A stretch of DNA of 64,000 nucleotides from an uncultured Clostridia bacterium (GCA_947646415.1 CANSGN010000003.1:1-64000), one strand, 5' to 3'; positions 19,164 to 28,357 are shown, numbered from the stretch's first letter. The notes: generated by a model not told the origin, from the sequence alone. A program made the numbers and translations.

Positions 19164-19199
19164 AAGCAGCTGAAATTTTATTTTAAATTTCAGCTGCTT
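19164..19199 (-). terminator. Terminator after the fused ABC transporter
   Basis: A perfect 15-bp stem, AAGCAGCTGAAATTT with AAATTTCAGCTGCTT, surrounds ATTTTA. On the minus strand it runs into TTTAATCG, 17 bp past the stop. Confidence 0.85.
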
Positions 19200-19216
19200 A
19201 ATGTTGTTAATTAAGT

Positions 19217-22024
19217 TTATTCACTTCGCAATGCGTTTACAGGGTCTTTCCTTGCTGCCATACTTGCCGGAATTATTCCCGCAAGCATTGTAAGACCTAT
19301 GCTCAACGCTAGCATAATAAATGCACTTAAAATCGGCAAAGATGCAATAGTAAATACTCCAAACAAATGTCCTACAATTTGATTTATAATCAAAGATAGC
19401 AAATAAGTTATTCCTATGCCTATCAATCCCGATGTACTACCGATTATAAATGTTTCGGCATTAAACAAAGCGGATACATCTTTCTTTCTGCCACCAAGCG
19501 AACGTATGACACCGATTTCCTTAATTCTTTCAATAACAGATACATAGGTAATTATAGCAATCATAACTGTAGATACCACAAGTGACAAAGCAGTAAAGGC
19601 AATCAATGCAGCAGTTACTATGTCTATCATTTCATTGACCATATTTATTACCAAAGCCAAGTTATCGGTATAAGTGATTTTTTCCCTATTGCTTGCAAGT
19701 ATTACTCTGTCGCCTATATCAAGGTTTTTGTCGCTGTTCCACTCTTTAAGATAGGCAGTTACATCATCCTTACAATCAAAGTTTGTCGGATATATCTTTA
19801 TGGAGCTTGGCAGATTTACGCCGCCCAATTCCCTTTTAGTTAAAGTATAAACTTTTGGAACATTTTGACCTGTCATATTGCCTATGATAGAACTTAAACT
19901 TTGCTCCGAGCCGATTATACCTGTATTACCTTTAAATTCCTGACCTTTTATCCAATAGGAAAAGTTATATGTAATAGCCATACCTTGATAGCCTGTCTCT
20001 GTTTTCATGCTAGTAATGGTATCCATTCCCATAGCATTTAAACCTGTTACGATTTGAGATTTCATACCATCGGCAATAATTTCCTCCGCCAAAGCTTGAG
20101 TATAGTAAAATCCGCTTTTTAACGAGCCGTAAGAAGTACCCTCCTTAGGTCTTAATATCGCAGTGATTTTAAGTTCCTTACCGTTTTTCCAACTTTCATC
20201 TGCATAAGGATTATAAGTACACTTGGTTTCAAGCGGTTTTTGCGGGTTAAATGCAATGTTATAAACAGTGTCATTAGGGTACCAAACAAATTTTTTACCC
20301 AAAAGCTCGTCATAGCTAAATTTATCTTTCCACAATGAACTATCGTACCCGTCATCTTCAATAGCTTTAAAAATTATATTGAAAAACTCGTTTTGCGAAA
20401 AATATCCGTATTGTGCAAGTATTAAGTCTGAAAGTTCGCTATCGTCATCTACTACAATCATAATCTCGTTGGCTTCCGTTGCAACCTTACTTGTAGACGG
20501 ATTGGAAATTATGTCATATTGAGATAAAATAAAATCTTTATCGTTAGGTGCTTGTTTAAAACTTTCCGTTACCAACGAAAAATAATCGGAAAAATTTTCA
20601 AACTTAGAGTTTTCCTCATCTTGAACGGCATTTTCAAACAATGCACGGTATGTTTGGTTTGCAACTGCCAAAGAAGTATTTTTTGTCTCGCCGTCAAACT
20701 TAAAATCGGTAAACAGGTTGTTAGATAAGTTCAAACCGAATTGTGTTGAGATTGCGGCATAATATTCCTTAGGCATAGCTTTAACAAAAGCTACATAGTC
20801 CTCTGTTATATTGTTTGTTACTTGAAAAGCAGATATACTACCACTGCGTTCAACCAACATATCAATTACGTTATCCACATTAATGTATCCATTTTCGATG
20901 GATTTTTGGATAATATCCGCCTGTTGACCGCCTGTCATTCCCTCAAGAACTGCATTCAAATCAAAGGCTTGCTCGCTTATAGTAATAGGGTTACCCGACA
21001 GCATATCGTTTTGCATATCGCTTATAAAGCCTTGAACACCGCTGGAAACCGCAAGCACAAGCGAAACACCTATAATACCAATCGAACCTGCAATACTAAC
21101 CATAATAGTACGGCTACGTTTTGATAGCAAATTTTTAAACGAAAGTTTAAAAGCCGTCCAAAATGATAGCTTAGATTTGTTTGATTTAGTCTTTTTCTTT
21201 TTTCCTTTTGTATTATCGCTTTCCTCTTCCGCTACATTTTGTGCATTGCTATCCGATATTACATTTGTATCTTCCGATTTTTCTTCCGCAGTCTCTTCCG
21301 TAATATTATCATTTTCGATAATTTCGACAGAAGATTCTGCTGTGATATCATAAGGTGAGGAGTCCGAAACCAATTCGCCGTCAAGAAGTTTTACAATTCT
21401 TGTAGAGTATCTTTCCGCCAAATCAGGATTATGAGTTACCATAATTACCAAACATTCTTTTGCAATTTCCTCTATCAAATCCATAATTTGAACGGAGGTA
21501 ACTGTATCCAACGCACCTGTCGGCTCGTCTGCTAGCAATATTTCGGGATTGTTTACCAAAGCACGTGCAATAGCAACCCTTTGGCACTGTCCGCCCGATA
21601 ATTGATTAGGCTTTTTATGATATTGTCCTTGCAAACCTACTTTATCCAAAGCCTCGTGGGCTCTTCTTACCCTTTCTGCTTTATCAATACCAGATATAGC
21701 AAGTGCAAGTTCGACGTTTTCGGAAATGCTTTGATGAGGTATCAAATTATACGACTGAAAGACAAAACCTATCTTTTGATTACGGTATGTATCCCAATCT
21801 CTGTCGGAATAGTTTTTAGTACTTATTCCGTCTATAAAAAGCTCGCCGTCTGTATACTTATCTAGTCCGCCGACAATATTAAGTAGCGTAGTTTTACCGC
21901 AACCGCTTGGTCCTAATATAGACACAAACTCACTTTTACGAAAAGTTATGTCAATACCTTTAAGCGCTTGCACTTTGTTATCGCCTACCAAATAATCTTT
22001 TGTAATTCCTTTTAACTCTAACAT
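19217..22024 (-). CDS. ABC transporter, fused ATPase and FtsX-type permease
   Basis: The 935-residue protein combines an N-terminal MacB/LolD-type ATPase (residues 1 to about 225) with a permease. The ATPase has Walker A GPSGCGKTT, signature LSGGQCQRVA and Walker B ILLADEPTGALD. An acidic linker rich in Glu/Asn and a Lys cluster lead to one membrane segment near 305. A large extracytoplasmic region of about 480 residues follows, then three FtsX-domain membrane segments at 795-930. This resembles MacB-type mechanotransmission pumps for peptides, lipoproteins or antimicrobials. A MarR-type gene lies 47 bp upstream in the same direction, suggesting drug- or stress-induced control. The substrate is unknown. 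Confidence 0.88.
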   Translation of the reverse strand: MLELKGITKDYLVGDNKVQALKGIDITFRKSEFVSILGPSGCGKTTLLNIVGGLDKYTDGELFIDGISTKNYSDRDWDTYRNQKIGFVFQSYNLIPHQSISENVELALAISGIDKAERVRRAHEALDKVGLQGQYHKKPNQLSGGQCQRVAIARALVNNPEILLADEPTGALDTVTSVQIMDLIEEIAKECLVIMVTHNPDLAERYSTRIVKLLDGELVSDSSPYDITAESSVEIIENDNITEETAEEKSEDTNVISDSNAQNVAEEESDNTKGKKKKTKSNKSKLSFWTAFKLSFKNLLSKRSRTIMVSIAGSIGIIGVSLVLAVSSGVQGFISDMQNDMLSGNPITISEQAFDLNAVLEGMTGGQQADIIQKSIENGYINVDNVIDMLVERSGSISAFQVTNNITEDYVAFVKAMPKEYYAAISTQFGLNLSNNLFTDFKFDGETKNTSLAVANQTYRALFENAVQDEENSKFENFSDYFSLVTESFKQAPNDKDFILSQYDIISNPSTSKVATEANEIMIVVDDDSELSDLILAQYGYFSQNEFFNIIFKAIEDDGYDSSLWKDKFSYDELLGKKFVWYPNDTVYNIAFNPQKPLETKCTYNPYADESWKNGKELKITAILRPKEGTSYGSLKSGFYYTQALAEEIIADGMKSQIVTGLNAMGMDTITSMKTETGYQGMAITYNFSYWIKGQEFKGNTGIIGSEQSLSSIIGNMTGQNVPKVYTLTKRELGGVNLPSSIKIYPTNFDCKDDVTAYLKEWNSDKNLDIGDRVILASNREKITYTDNLALVINMVNEMIDIVTAALIAFTALSLVVSTVMIAIITYVSVIERIKEIGVIRSLGGRKKDVSALFNAETFIIGSTSGLIGIGITYLLSLIINQIVGHLFGVFTIASLPILSAFIMLALSIGLTMLAGIIPASMAARKDPVNALRSE

Positions 22025-22071
22025 AGTTGCTCCTTAAGTAATTTCAAATTAAATCTATCAAGTTATAAACT

Positions 22072-22488
22072 TTACGTTTGTCCAAATAATTTTTTGCAAA
22101 GTAAGATAAATGTTTTCAATTCTTCATCCGTCAATCTGCCAAACAAATCTTGCATTGTTACATTTACTGCACTGCTGTACTTTTGCAAAGCTTGTACCCC
22201 CGTATCGGTTATTGCAATAATAACCTTTCTTCCGTCATGTGCGGGACGATTTCTTACCACATAACCTTTGCTCTCCAAACTGTTTATGGCAGTTGCAATC
22301 CTTGCAGTGGAAACATTTAAAACTTTTGCCAAATCTCCGGCAGTGTACTCCTTGTTATCGCAAGCCAAAACTTTTAAAATCATTAGCTTGCCTTTGTATG
22401 CAGTTTCCATAAGTTTCAAAATTTCTTGACTGCATTTTGTCGAAAAAATATTTACAAACTCTTTTACCTTTTCATTTAAATTTTCCAT
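22072..22488 (-). CDS. MarR-family transcriptional regulator
   Basis: The 138-residue winged-helix protein has the MarR layout: helix dimerisation ends and a central DNA-binding part (TAGDLAKVLNVSTARIATAI, then wing NRPAHDGRKVIIAITDTG). It is immediately upstream of the fused ABC transporter, with which it probably forms an operon, and is likely its local repressor with possible autoregulation. CTAACCCTGTTAGAC in the upstream region (near 22504) contains an inverted repeat, CTAAC/GTTAG, that could be its operator. Confidence 0.88.
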   Translation of the reverse strand: MENLNEKVKEFVNIFSTKCSQEILKLMETAYKGKLMILKVLACDNKEYTAGDLAKVLNVSTARIATAINSLESKGYVVRNRPAHDGRKVIIAITDTGVQALQKYSSAVNVTMQDLFGRLTDEELKTFILLCKKLFGQT

Positions 22489-22663
22489 ATTCCACCATTT
22501 ATCTAACCCTGTTAGACAAATTATAATACAAAGAGTTTAAATAGTCAAGCTAATTGAAATATTAGTAATAATTTTTCTAATTTAAACTGCACAAATATTC
22601 TATACAATTTGATATATACGTTGTTCATAATAAATAATTACCAAAATAGGTAAACTATGTAAA

Positions 22664-22697
22664 AAAAGCATATCCAAAATATGTAGATATGCTTTTT
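22664..22697 (-). terminator. Bidirectional terminator after the feo operon, with shared repeat
   Basis: AAAAAAGCATATC pairs with GATATGCTTTTTT around a CAAAATATGTA-like loop. It serves the minus-strand feo operon 55 bp away. The 21-bp core at 22670-22690 recurs near 37.3 and 37.6 kb. Confidence 0.8.
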
Positions 22698-22752
22698 TTA
22701 ATTAATTATTTTTAGTCAAAAAACTACTGACTATCAAATTGAATAGTTAAAT

Positions 22753-22950
22753 TTATATTGACTTTTCGTTATCTTTTTTTATTTGTTCTCTTGCCTGTTT
22801 TAGTGCTTGCTTGCATTTTTCGCAATTACCGTTACATTCTCCGCAACCGCAAGTACTTTTACCTTGTTTTTTGCGTATAAAAGCCCATACGGCTACGCCT
22901 ATTACAAACAAAATGCTACAAATTATTACAACTATTTCTATTGCTTGCAT
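22753..22950 (-). CDS. FeoB-associated Cys-rich membrane protein
   Basis: The 65-residue protein has one N-terminal membrane segment (about residues 4-26), then a cysteine cluster CGCGECNGNCEKC at about 34-46 and a charged tail. This is the pattern of the small FeoB-associated Cys-rich proteins that follow feoB in many Firmicutes. It lies 25 bp after feoB on the same strand. It may bind iron or help FeoB at the membrane; the role is inferred from family and position. Confidence 0.85.
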   Translation of the reverse strand: MQAIEIVVIICSILFVIGVAVWAFIRKKQGKSTCGCGECNGNCEKCKQALKQAREQIKKDNEKSI

Positions 22951-22975
22951 TATTTATTTCCTTATCGATAAAATT

Positions 22976-25279
22976 TTACTTTTTATCCTTTTTATTTTTG
23001 AATTTGAATATTTTAGCCTTGGTATTATATATGATTATTCCTGCTACAACCAACGCCATAACGGCTAGTACGATAAATATTGTCCACCACCAGCTACCCA
23101 CCAAATAAATGATTGTGCCTACTATGTACGACGTGCAAATCCAAAATACCAAAGTCCATTTAAATTTCTTTTTATTAGGCATTTCCGCTTTTGCTGTTGC
23201 AACCGCCGCCATACAAGGTATTGTGATCATATTAAACGCGATAAAAGCTATTAACGCAGGGATTGTAATACCGGATGCCTGTATCATAAGTGCGGTTTCC
23301 GCAATACCATCTGCTCCGCCTACTACATTTGCACCAATGCACGCCGCAAGTGTACCGAATGTTGCTACTACATTTTCCTTTGCGATAAGTCCTGTAATTG
23401 CGGATACGATAAATACCCACCCCCATTCATTAAGTTGTGAGCCAAAGCCAAGCGGTGTAAATAATGGTTGAATTAATTTACCAAAGCCTGCCAAAATGCT
23501 ATTGTTCATTTGACTGTCTTCCAAAAATTTCCAATCAAAGCTAAAGTGAGAGACAAACCATATAATTATGGTTGATGCCAAAATTATAGTAAATGCTTTT
23601 TGGATAAAGTGCTTTGCCTTATCCCACATTAAAAGCATCAAGCTTTTAAATTGTGGCAATCTGTAGTTTGGCAATTCCATTATAAACGGAGCTGCATCCC
23701 CTTTCATTGTAGTAGTTTTCATTAACACAACAGCCAATATAGCTGTTACTATGCCCACAACATACATTGAATATGTGATAATATCCGCATTGCCTATACC
23801 AAAACTCATAACTATTCCGCCTGAAATAGCTGTAAGAATAGGCAGTTTTGCTCCACAACTGAAAAACGGTATAACCCTTACGGTAGCAACTCGTTCATTT
23901 TCATCTGCAAGCGTCCTTGTATTAATCATTGCGGGTACGGAGCATCCAAAGCCCATAATCATAGGCATAAAAGCTCTGCCCGATAAACCGAATCTTCTTA
24001 AAATTCTGTCAAGTATAAACGCTACTCTTGCCATATATCCGGTATCTTCCAAAATCGAGAATAGCATTAACAGCAACAATATTTGAGGTATAAATGACAA
24101 TACTGCCGAAAGTCCGCCCAAAATACCGTCACACAAAAGTCCCGTTACCCACGCAGGACTGTTGACTAGCAGGCTTGCAACACCATCCGTTATCCAAGTC
24201 ATCAAAACTTCCATAAGCCCTTGCAGTATCGCACCTGGGGAATTAATGCCTCCCGCTCCAAAAACACCCTCGAAAGCAGTACCCGGCAGACTTACCCAAT
24301 CCTTACCTAATGCCGCACCTATAAACAAAAAATTTTCGCTAAATACCAAATGGAAAATTGCAAACAAAATAAGCAAAAACATTGGTATACCCCAAATTCT
24401 ATGTGTTAAAACTCTGTCTATTTTATCCGATTTGGTAAGTTTAGATTTATCCGTTTTGCTGTTTCTTGTTAGTGCAGTGGAATAGTTTTTGGATATGTAT
24501 TTATATCTTCCGTCCGCAATAAGTGCCTCAAAGTCTACACCGAAAATATCATCTTGAAAGGTGGATTTAAAATTGTCAATCATGCCAAGCAATGGTTTAT
24601 GTGCCGCAACTTCAAGCTCATCACTCTCCACAAGTTTTACGGCGTGGAAAAGTGGATTTTCGATATCCTGTCCTTTTAAAGCAATCGCCACATCATTAAT
24701 CAAATGGCTTAATTTAGACTGTTCAAGTACTGTAAATCCGTCTCGTTTTTGTCCTGCAATCTCATAAGCTCGGTCCATAAGCTCGGTTGTGCCTTCCCCT
24801 TTCAAAGCGGAAATCGCAACCACAGGAACGCCGATTTTTTTCTCAAGCACTGCAGCATCTATTGTGTCGCCGCTCTTTTTTACTTCGTCAATCATATTAA
24901 GCGCGATTATAACAGGCACATCGATTTCCATAATCTGCGTTGTCAAATACAAATTTCTCTCTAAATTGGTAGCATCGATAATATTAATTATACAATCGGG
25001 CTTTTCATCCAAAATGAAATTTCTTGAAACAACTTCCTCAGGTGTGTAAGGCGATAAGGAATATATGCCCGGCAAATCCACTATAGTAACGGTTTCGGGG
25101 CATTTTTTATACTCTCCCTCTCTCCTGTCAACAGTAACACCCGGCCAATTCCCCGTATGTGCAGTACTGCCTGTCAAATTATTGAACAAAGTTGTCTTAC
25201 CACAGTTAGGGTTACCAACCAATGCAAATTTTTTAGGTTTTGCTATAATCATTAGCTCATTTTTATCAAAGCTTTTCAT
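22976..25279 (-). CDS. feoB: Ferrous iron transporter B
   Basis: The 767-residue membrane GTPase takes up Fe2+. The G domain shows G1 GNPNCGKTT, G3 DLPGIYSLSPYTPEE and G4 NMIDE; two Gate regions with conserved Cys (GFGCSVPA, FFSCGAKLPI) and the C-terminal membrane segments follow. GGAGG lies 8 nt upstream of ATG 25279. The start overlaps the feoA stop by 14 bp, so translation is coupled. Confidence 0.95.
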   Translation of the reverse strand: MKSFDKNELMIIAKPKKFALVGNPNCGKTTLFNNLTGSTAHTGNWPGVTVDRREGEYKKCPETVTIVDLPGIYSLSPYTPEEVVSRNFILDEKPDCIINIIDATNLERNLYLTTQIMEIDVPVIIALNMIDEVKKSGDTIDAAVLEKKIGVPVVAISALKGEGTTELMDRAYEIAGQKRDGFTVLEQSKLSHLINDVAIALKGQDIENPLFHAVKLVESDELEVAAHKPLLGMIDNFKSTFQDDIFGVDFEALIADGRYKYISKNYSTALTRNSKTDKSKLTKSDKIDRVLTHRIWGIPMFLLILFAIFHLVFSENFLFIGAALGKDWVSLPGTAFEGVFGAGGINSPGAILQGLMEVLMTWITDGVASLLVNSPAWVTGLLCDGILGGLSAVLSFIPQILLLLMLFSILEDTGYMARVAFILDRILRRFGLSGRAFMPMIMGFGCSVPAMINTRTLADENERVATVRVIPFFSCGAKLPILTAISGGIVMSFGIGNADIITYSMYVVGIVTAILAVVLMKTTTMKGDAAPFIMELPNYRLPQFKSLMLLMWDKAKHFIQKAFTIILASTIIIWFVSHFSFDWKFLEDSQMNNSILAGFGKLIQPLFTPLGFGSQLNEWGWVFIVSAITGLIAKENVVATFGTLAACIGANVVGGADGIAETALMIQASGITIPALIAFIAFNMITIPCMAAVATAKAEMPNKKKFKWTLVFWICTSYIVGTIIYLVGSWWWTIFIVLAVMALVVAGIIIYNTKAKIFKFKNKKDKK

Positions 25280-25508
25280 CGATAACCTCCAAAGTGATGC
25301 AAGATGCTTCGTCTTTTCTTAATGTAAGCTCGTAACTGCGAATATTTATTTCCAAAGGGTCGCCAAGAGGTGCTTTTTTTCGCATTAGCACTTCTGCCCC
25401 GGGAGTTACCCCCATATCAAAAAGTCTGCGTCTAACCTTGCCCTCGCCGACAACTTTTACGATAGTTCCCCTTTCTCCTATTTTAAATTCACTCAATTTC
25501 TTTTGCAT
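25266..25508 (-). CDS. feoA: FeoA-domain protein, second copy
   Basis: The protein has 80 residues and an SH3-like FeoA fold. It has GERGTIVKVVGEGKVRRRLFDMG and VTPGAEVLMRKKAPLGDP, the standard FeoA blocks. The start at 25508 has GGAG 7 nt upstream; the longer frame to 25583 overlaps the preceding feoA and lacks family similarity in its first 25 residues. It probably modulates FeoB. Confidence 0.92.
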   Translation of the reverse strand: MQKKLSEFKIGERGTIVKVVGEGKVRRRLFDMGVTPGAEVLMRKKAPLGDPLEINIRSYELTLRKDEASCITLEVIDEKL

Positions 25509-25518
25509 ACCATACTCC

Positions 25519-25731
25519 TTATGCCACAAAAATCTTTCTCGCTGTCTCAGTATCCAAAGCGATTCTGCCTTCCTTAATCTCACAAATCACATTACCACCA
25601 CTGTTGCTGATAAGCTTGATTTTTGAGCCAACAATAATTCCCAAATCTTCAAGATGCCTTTTTATATCTTGATTTGCTACAATTTTTAATACCATAAGTT
25701 CAGTATCTACAGGTGCTAAAACTATCGGCAT
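25519..25731 (-). CDS. FeoA-domain protein, first copy
   Basis: The 70-residue protein has a shorter FeoA-like SH3 fold (IKRHLEDLGIIVGSKIKLISNSGG). It begins behind a perfect AGGAGG and is the first gene in feoA-feoA-feoB-Cys-rich. Double feoA genes are common in Clostridia. The promoter lies at 25846-25874 and the dyad at 25786-25805 sits in the leader. Confidence 0.9.
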   Translation of the reverse strand: MPIVLAPVDTELMVLKIVANQDIKRHLEDLGIIVGSKIKLISNSGGNVICEIKEGRIALDTETARKIFVA

Positions 25732-25785
25732 AAATATCCTCCTAAATTTTCCTCTTTTTCAATTACTTTGCATATTTATCTTTAC

Positions 25786-25805
25786 TAGTTCGCCAAGGCG
25801 AACTA
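25786..25805. promoter_or_regulatory. GTTCGCC dyad in the feo leader
   Basis: TAGTTCGCCAAGGCGAACTA is a 9-2-9 inverted repeat. It lies about 34-53 nt downstream of the predicted feo transcription start and 55 bp upstream of the first feoA start. Three related sites occur upstream of the ygbA-ABC-ECF operon. It is most simply an operator for an iron-responsive repressor. As RNA the same bases could form an 8-bp stem with a CUUG loop. Confidence 0.7.
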
Positions 25806-25845
25806 AAGGCCGTTAAAAAAGAGTTTTCTTATTAACTCTGCCTAT

Positions 25846-25874
25846 ATTATACTTATACAATACATATTTGTCAA
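25846..25874 (-). promoter_or_regulatory. Consensus promoter of the feo operon
   Basis: Perfect TTGACA (25874-25869), 17 bp, perfect TATAAT (25851-25846) on the minus strand. Such a strong promoter implies repression is needed, in line with the dyad just downstream. Confidence 0.85.
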
Positions 25875-26003
25875 GCAATTTAAATGAAATATTTTATTTT
25901 TTACAATAAAAAAACTATAATAAAAAAAATTCTTTATTTATATTATAATACCACTTAAACATTATATGTAATCAATATGGCAAAGTTGCAAAAACATACA
26001 AAA

Positions 26004-26030
26004 ATCGGTATCAAACTAATGATACCGATA
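26004..26030 (-). terminator. Terminator after the C_GCAxxG_C_C gene
   Basis: ATCGGTATCA pairs with TGATACCGAT (26004-26029). The minus strand continues TTTTTGTATG. It lies 11 bp past the gene's stop codon. Confidence 0.85.
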
Positions 26031-26039
26031 AAATATTAA

Positions 26040-26504
26040 TTACTCTTTGATAATACCTTGTTCTATCAAATAATCTTCCGTAAGCTTAGTTGCATCCAAA
26101 ATAAATTTAACGCAAGGGCGAGCGGCATAATATTCCGCTGTACGTTCGGATGGTACATAATCTTTTGTAATGTTTTTCATATTTTTCAAAAGTTCCCCGC
26201 AAAGCAAACTGCTATTCATTTCTTCAAATTTATCAGTCAAGCTACGAACTTTTTCATAAATATCTTTTTTATCCTCTGCAACATTACCCAATGAATCTTT
26301 AAGTACACCAAGTACCATACCTATGCCTGCAACCGCTCCGCACAAATTTCTTGTCCTCGCAAAGCCGCCGCCAAATGCACTGCTTATTTTTAAAAGCAAC
26401 TGCTCGTCAATAGGCAAAACATCAGAAAATGCCATAATCACTGCTTGAGCGCAATTATATCCTTCCTTAAAGCACTCATAAGCCTTTTGCTGTCTGTCCA
26501 TCAA
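26040..26504 (-). CDS. C_GCAxxG_C_C family protein
   Basis: The 154-residue protein has the spaced cysteines that name the family: NCAQAV near residue 17, LCGAVAGIG near 54, a Cys in LLCGELL near 100 and a C-terminal Cys in RPCVKF near 130. Members are presumed redox or metal-binding proteins common in anaerobes. The start overlaps nothing; the cytidylate kinase-like gene ends 1 bp upstream, so both form an operon. No reaction is claimed. Confidence 0.87.
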   Translation of the reverse strand: MMDRQQKAYECFKEGYNCAQAVIMAFSDVLPIDEQLLLKISSAFGGGFARTRNLCGAVAGIGMVLGVLKDSLGNVAEDKKDIYEKVRSLTDKFEEMNSSLLCGELLKNMKNITKDYVPSERTAEYYAARPCVKFILDATKLTEDYLIEQGIIKE

Positions 26505-26505
26505 T

Positions 26506-27129
26506 TTAATCCTCCAAATGTTCCAAATAATTTATTATTATATCTGCCACTTTTTCAAGTGAAAGTTTTGACGTATTTATTGTAATATCGTAGTTTTTGA
26601 TATCGCCCCATTCCTTATCCGTATAGCTGTTGTAATATTGAGCCCTATGTTTATCCGCTTTCATAATGTACTTGTCGATATTTTTAATATCTTTAATGCC
26701 GTATTTATTGACTATCCTGTCACGTCTTGCATCCATATCCGCATGTAAGAAAATTTTTACTAAATTGTCCTTACCCTCCAAAACATGGTCTGCGCACCTA
26801 CCTACAATAACACAAGGTTTTTCGGCAACTTCCTTAATAATTTCGCTTTGAGCGAAATAAACTTTGTCATTAATGACCATATCGGTATATGTTGCACTGT
26901 AAAAACTACCCACGCCTGTGGAATAACCGAACATACTTGCAAATTTACTTGTAGCTTTTTCATCAAATTCCTTGTAAAATTCGGGATTAACTCCGTTTTT
27001 TTCCGCAGCTAATTTGATTAAATCTGTATCGTAATAGGCAATACCCAATTTTTCAGCAACCAATTTTCCGACAGTTCTACCTCCGCAACCATATTGTCTT
27101 GCCAAAGTAATAACAAAATTATTTTTCAT
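26506..27129 (-). CDS. Cytidylate kinase-like family protein
   Basis: This 207-residue P-loop protein has ITLARQYGCGGRTVGKLVAEK, in which the Walker A glycines and lysine are altered from GxxGxGKS/T, as in the Cytidylate_kin_2 family (PF13189). It keeps a DTDLIKLAAE lid and VIVGRCADHVL. Its nucleotide substrate is unknown; true CMP kinase is present at 6356-7012. The start is set at ATG 27129 rather than the TTG at 27141. It is cotranscribed with the C_GCAxxG_C_C gene. Confidence 0.85.
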   Translation of the reverse strand: MKNNFVITLARQYGCGGRTVGKLVAEKLGIAYYDTDLIKLAAEKNGVNPEFYKEFDEKATSKFASMFGYSTGVGSFYSATYTDMVINDKVYFAQSEIIKEVAEKPCVIVGRCADHVLEGKDNLVKIFLHADMDARRDRIVNKYGIKDIKNIDKYIMKADKHRAQYYNSYTDKEWGDIKNYDITINTSKLSLEKVADIIINYLEHLED

Positions 27130-27228
27130 AAAAGCCCCCAAAAATTATTTTAAATACAAAATTATTTATTAGCACTGATTTTCAGGGCTATTTTAAAAAA
27201 TTTTTGTATTATTATTAAACCTATATAT

Positions 27229-27257
27229 ATTATATATTTTATAATATTATTTGTCAA
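27229..27257 (-). promoter_or_regulatory. Promoter for the cytidylate kinase-like operon
   Basis: TTGACA (27257-27252) and TATAAT (27234-27229) with 17-bp spacing lie on the minus strand, about 100 bp upstream of the start. A weaker plus-strand pair (TTGTAA and TAGAAT, near 27355-27383) may drive mscS. Confidence 0.75.
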
Positions 27258-27414
27258 TATCAATTTTGCAAAAACAAGCATAATTTTTTATTATTTTACA
27301 ACAAAATAGTACATAAATTTTTTATAAAATGTTTAAAAGTATTTTAAAATTCTATTGTAAAATATAGTTTTTTGTGATAGAATAATTATAGTAAATCAAA
27401 AAAGGCGGTATATT

Positions 27415-28293
27415 ATGTTATCTATTCTGGCTGCTGAAGGTTGGAATAATTTTGTTGCAGGTTTCAATAGTTTTATGGAAACTATGACAAAGTTCTTTAC
27501 CTCAGGTTTAGGCAAAATCGTATTGTTTATTATTGTAGCGATTATCGGTGCAATTCTAATCAAAGTTTTTATCAAAATGCTAAAAAAATTGGGTACAAAA
27601 ACCAAAATCGACCAAACAGTATATAAATTTATGATTACTGTAGTAAAATTTGTACTTTGGATGCTTTACATTTTGACGTTACTTGCAATTATAGGAGTTC
27701 CTATTACAAGTCTTGTTGCAATTATCACTGCACTTACTTTGGGAGTTACACTTGCCGTTCAATCGAGCGTATCAAACTTGGCAAACGGTATTATACTTCT
27801 TGCAAACAAGCCATTTAAAATCGATGACTTTGTGGAAATTAACGGAGTTTCCGGTACTGTTGTGGACATTAGCATTTTTAATACAAAATTACGTACAAGT
27901 AACAACGAAATTATTACAATGCCTCACAATGTGACTATCAACAACCCTATTATCGATTATACAAGTTTGGAAATGCGTCGTATTGCTTTGGATGTTTCGG
28001 TAAGCTATGACAGCGATATGAACAAAGTAAAACAAGTATTGCTTGATACTATAAAAGAGCAAGATTTGGTATTACAAGACCAAGCAAATAGCGTAAACCT
28101 TGCAAAAATGAACTCTAGTTCTATAGATTTCTCCGTAAAAGTATGGACTGCTACCGAAAACTATTGGGATTGCTTTTTTGCTTTGACTGAAAGTGTATTT
28201 AATAAGTTAAAGGAAAACAATATTGAAATACCTTACAACAAACTTGATGTTTTTATCAAACAAAATGAGCAAAATCAAAAAGAAATAAAATAA
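27415..28293 (+). CDS. Small-conductance mechanosensitive channel (MscS family)
   Basis: The 292-residue inner-membrane protein has an N-terminal amphipathic part, membrane segments at about 38-57, 78-97 and 102-122, and the pore-lining helix with Gly/Ala packing (GVTLAVQSSVSNLANGIILL). It then has the beta domain (KPFKIDDFVEINGVSGTVVDISIFNT) and a mixed C-terminal domain. It releases solutes during osmotic downshock. It starts behind AAAGGCGG and is monocistronic, ending at a terminator. Confidence 0.92.
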   Translation: MLSILAAEGWNNFVAGFNSFMETMTKFFTSGLGKIVLFIIVAIIGAILIKVFIKMLKKLGTKTKIDQTVYKFMITVVKFVLWMLYILTLLAIIGVPITSLVAIITALTLGVTLAVQSSVSNLANGIILLANKPFKIDDFVEINGVSGTVVDISIFNTKLRTSNNEIITMPHNVTINNPIIDYTSLEMRRIALDVSVSYDSDMNKVKQVLLDTIKEQDLVLQDQANSVNLAKMNSSSIDFSVKVWTATENYWDCFFALTESVFNKLKENNIEIPYNKLDVFIKQNEQNQKEIK

Positions 28294-28357
28294 TTTTAAT
28301 CTTAAATAACAAGCCAAAATTAAGATTAGTTTAAATATAATCTTAAATGCAACCAAA

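Noticed and set aside
25786-25805. Reading the GTTCGC dyads as LexA boxes
   Set aside because: The Gram-positive LexA box is CGAAC-N4-GTTCG. The arms here are in the opposite order (GTTCG...CGAAC) and no SOS gene is present.
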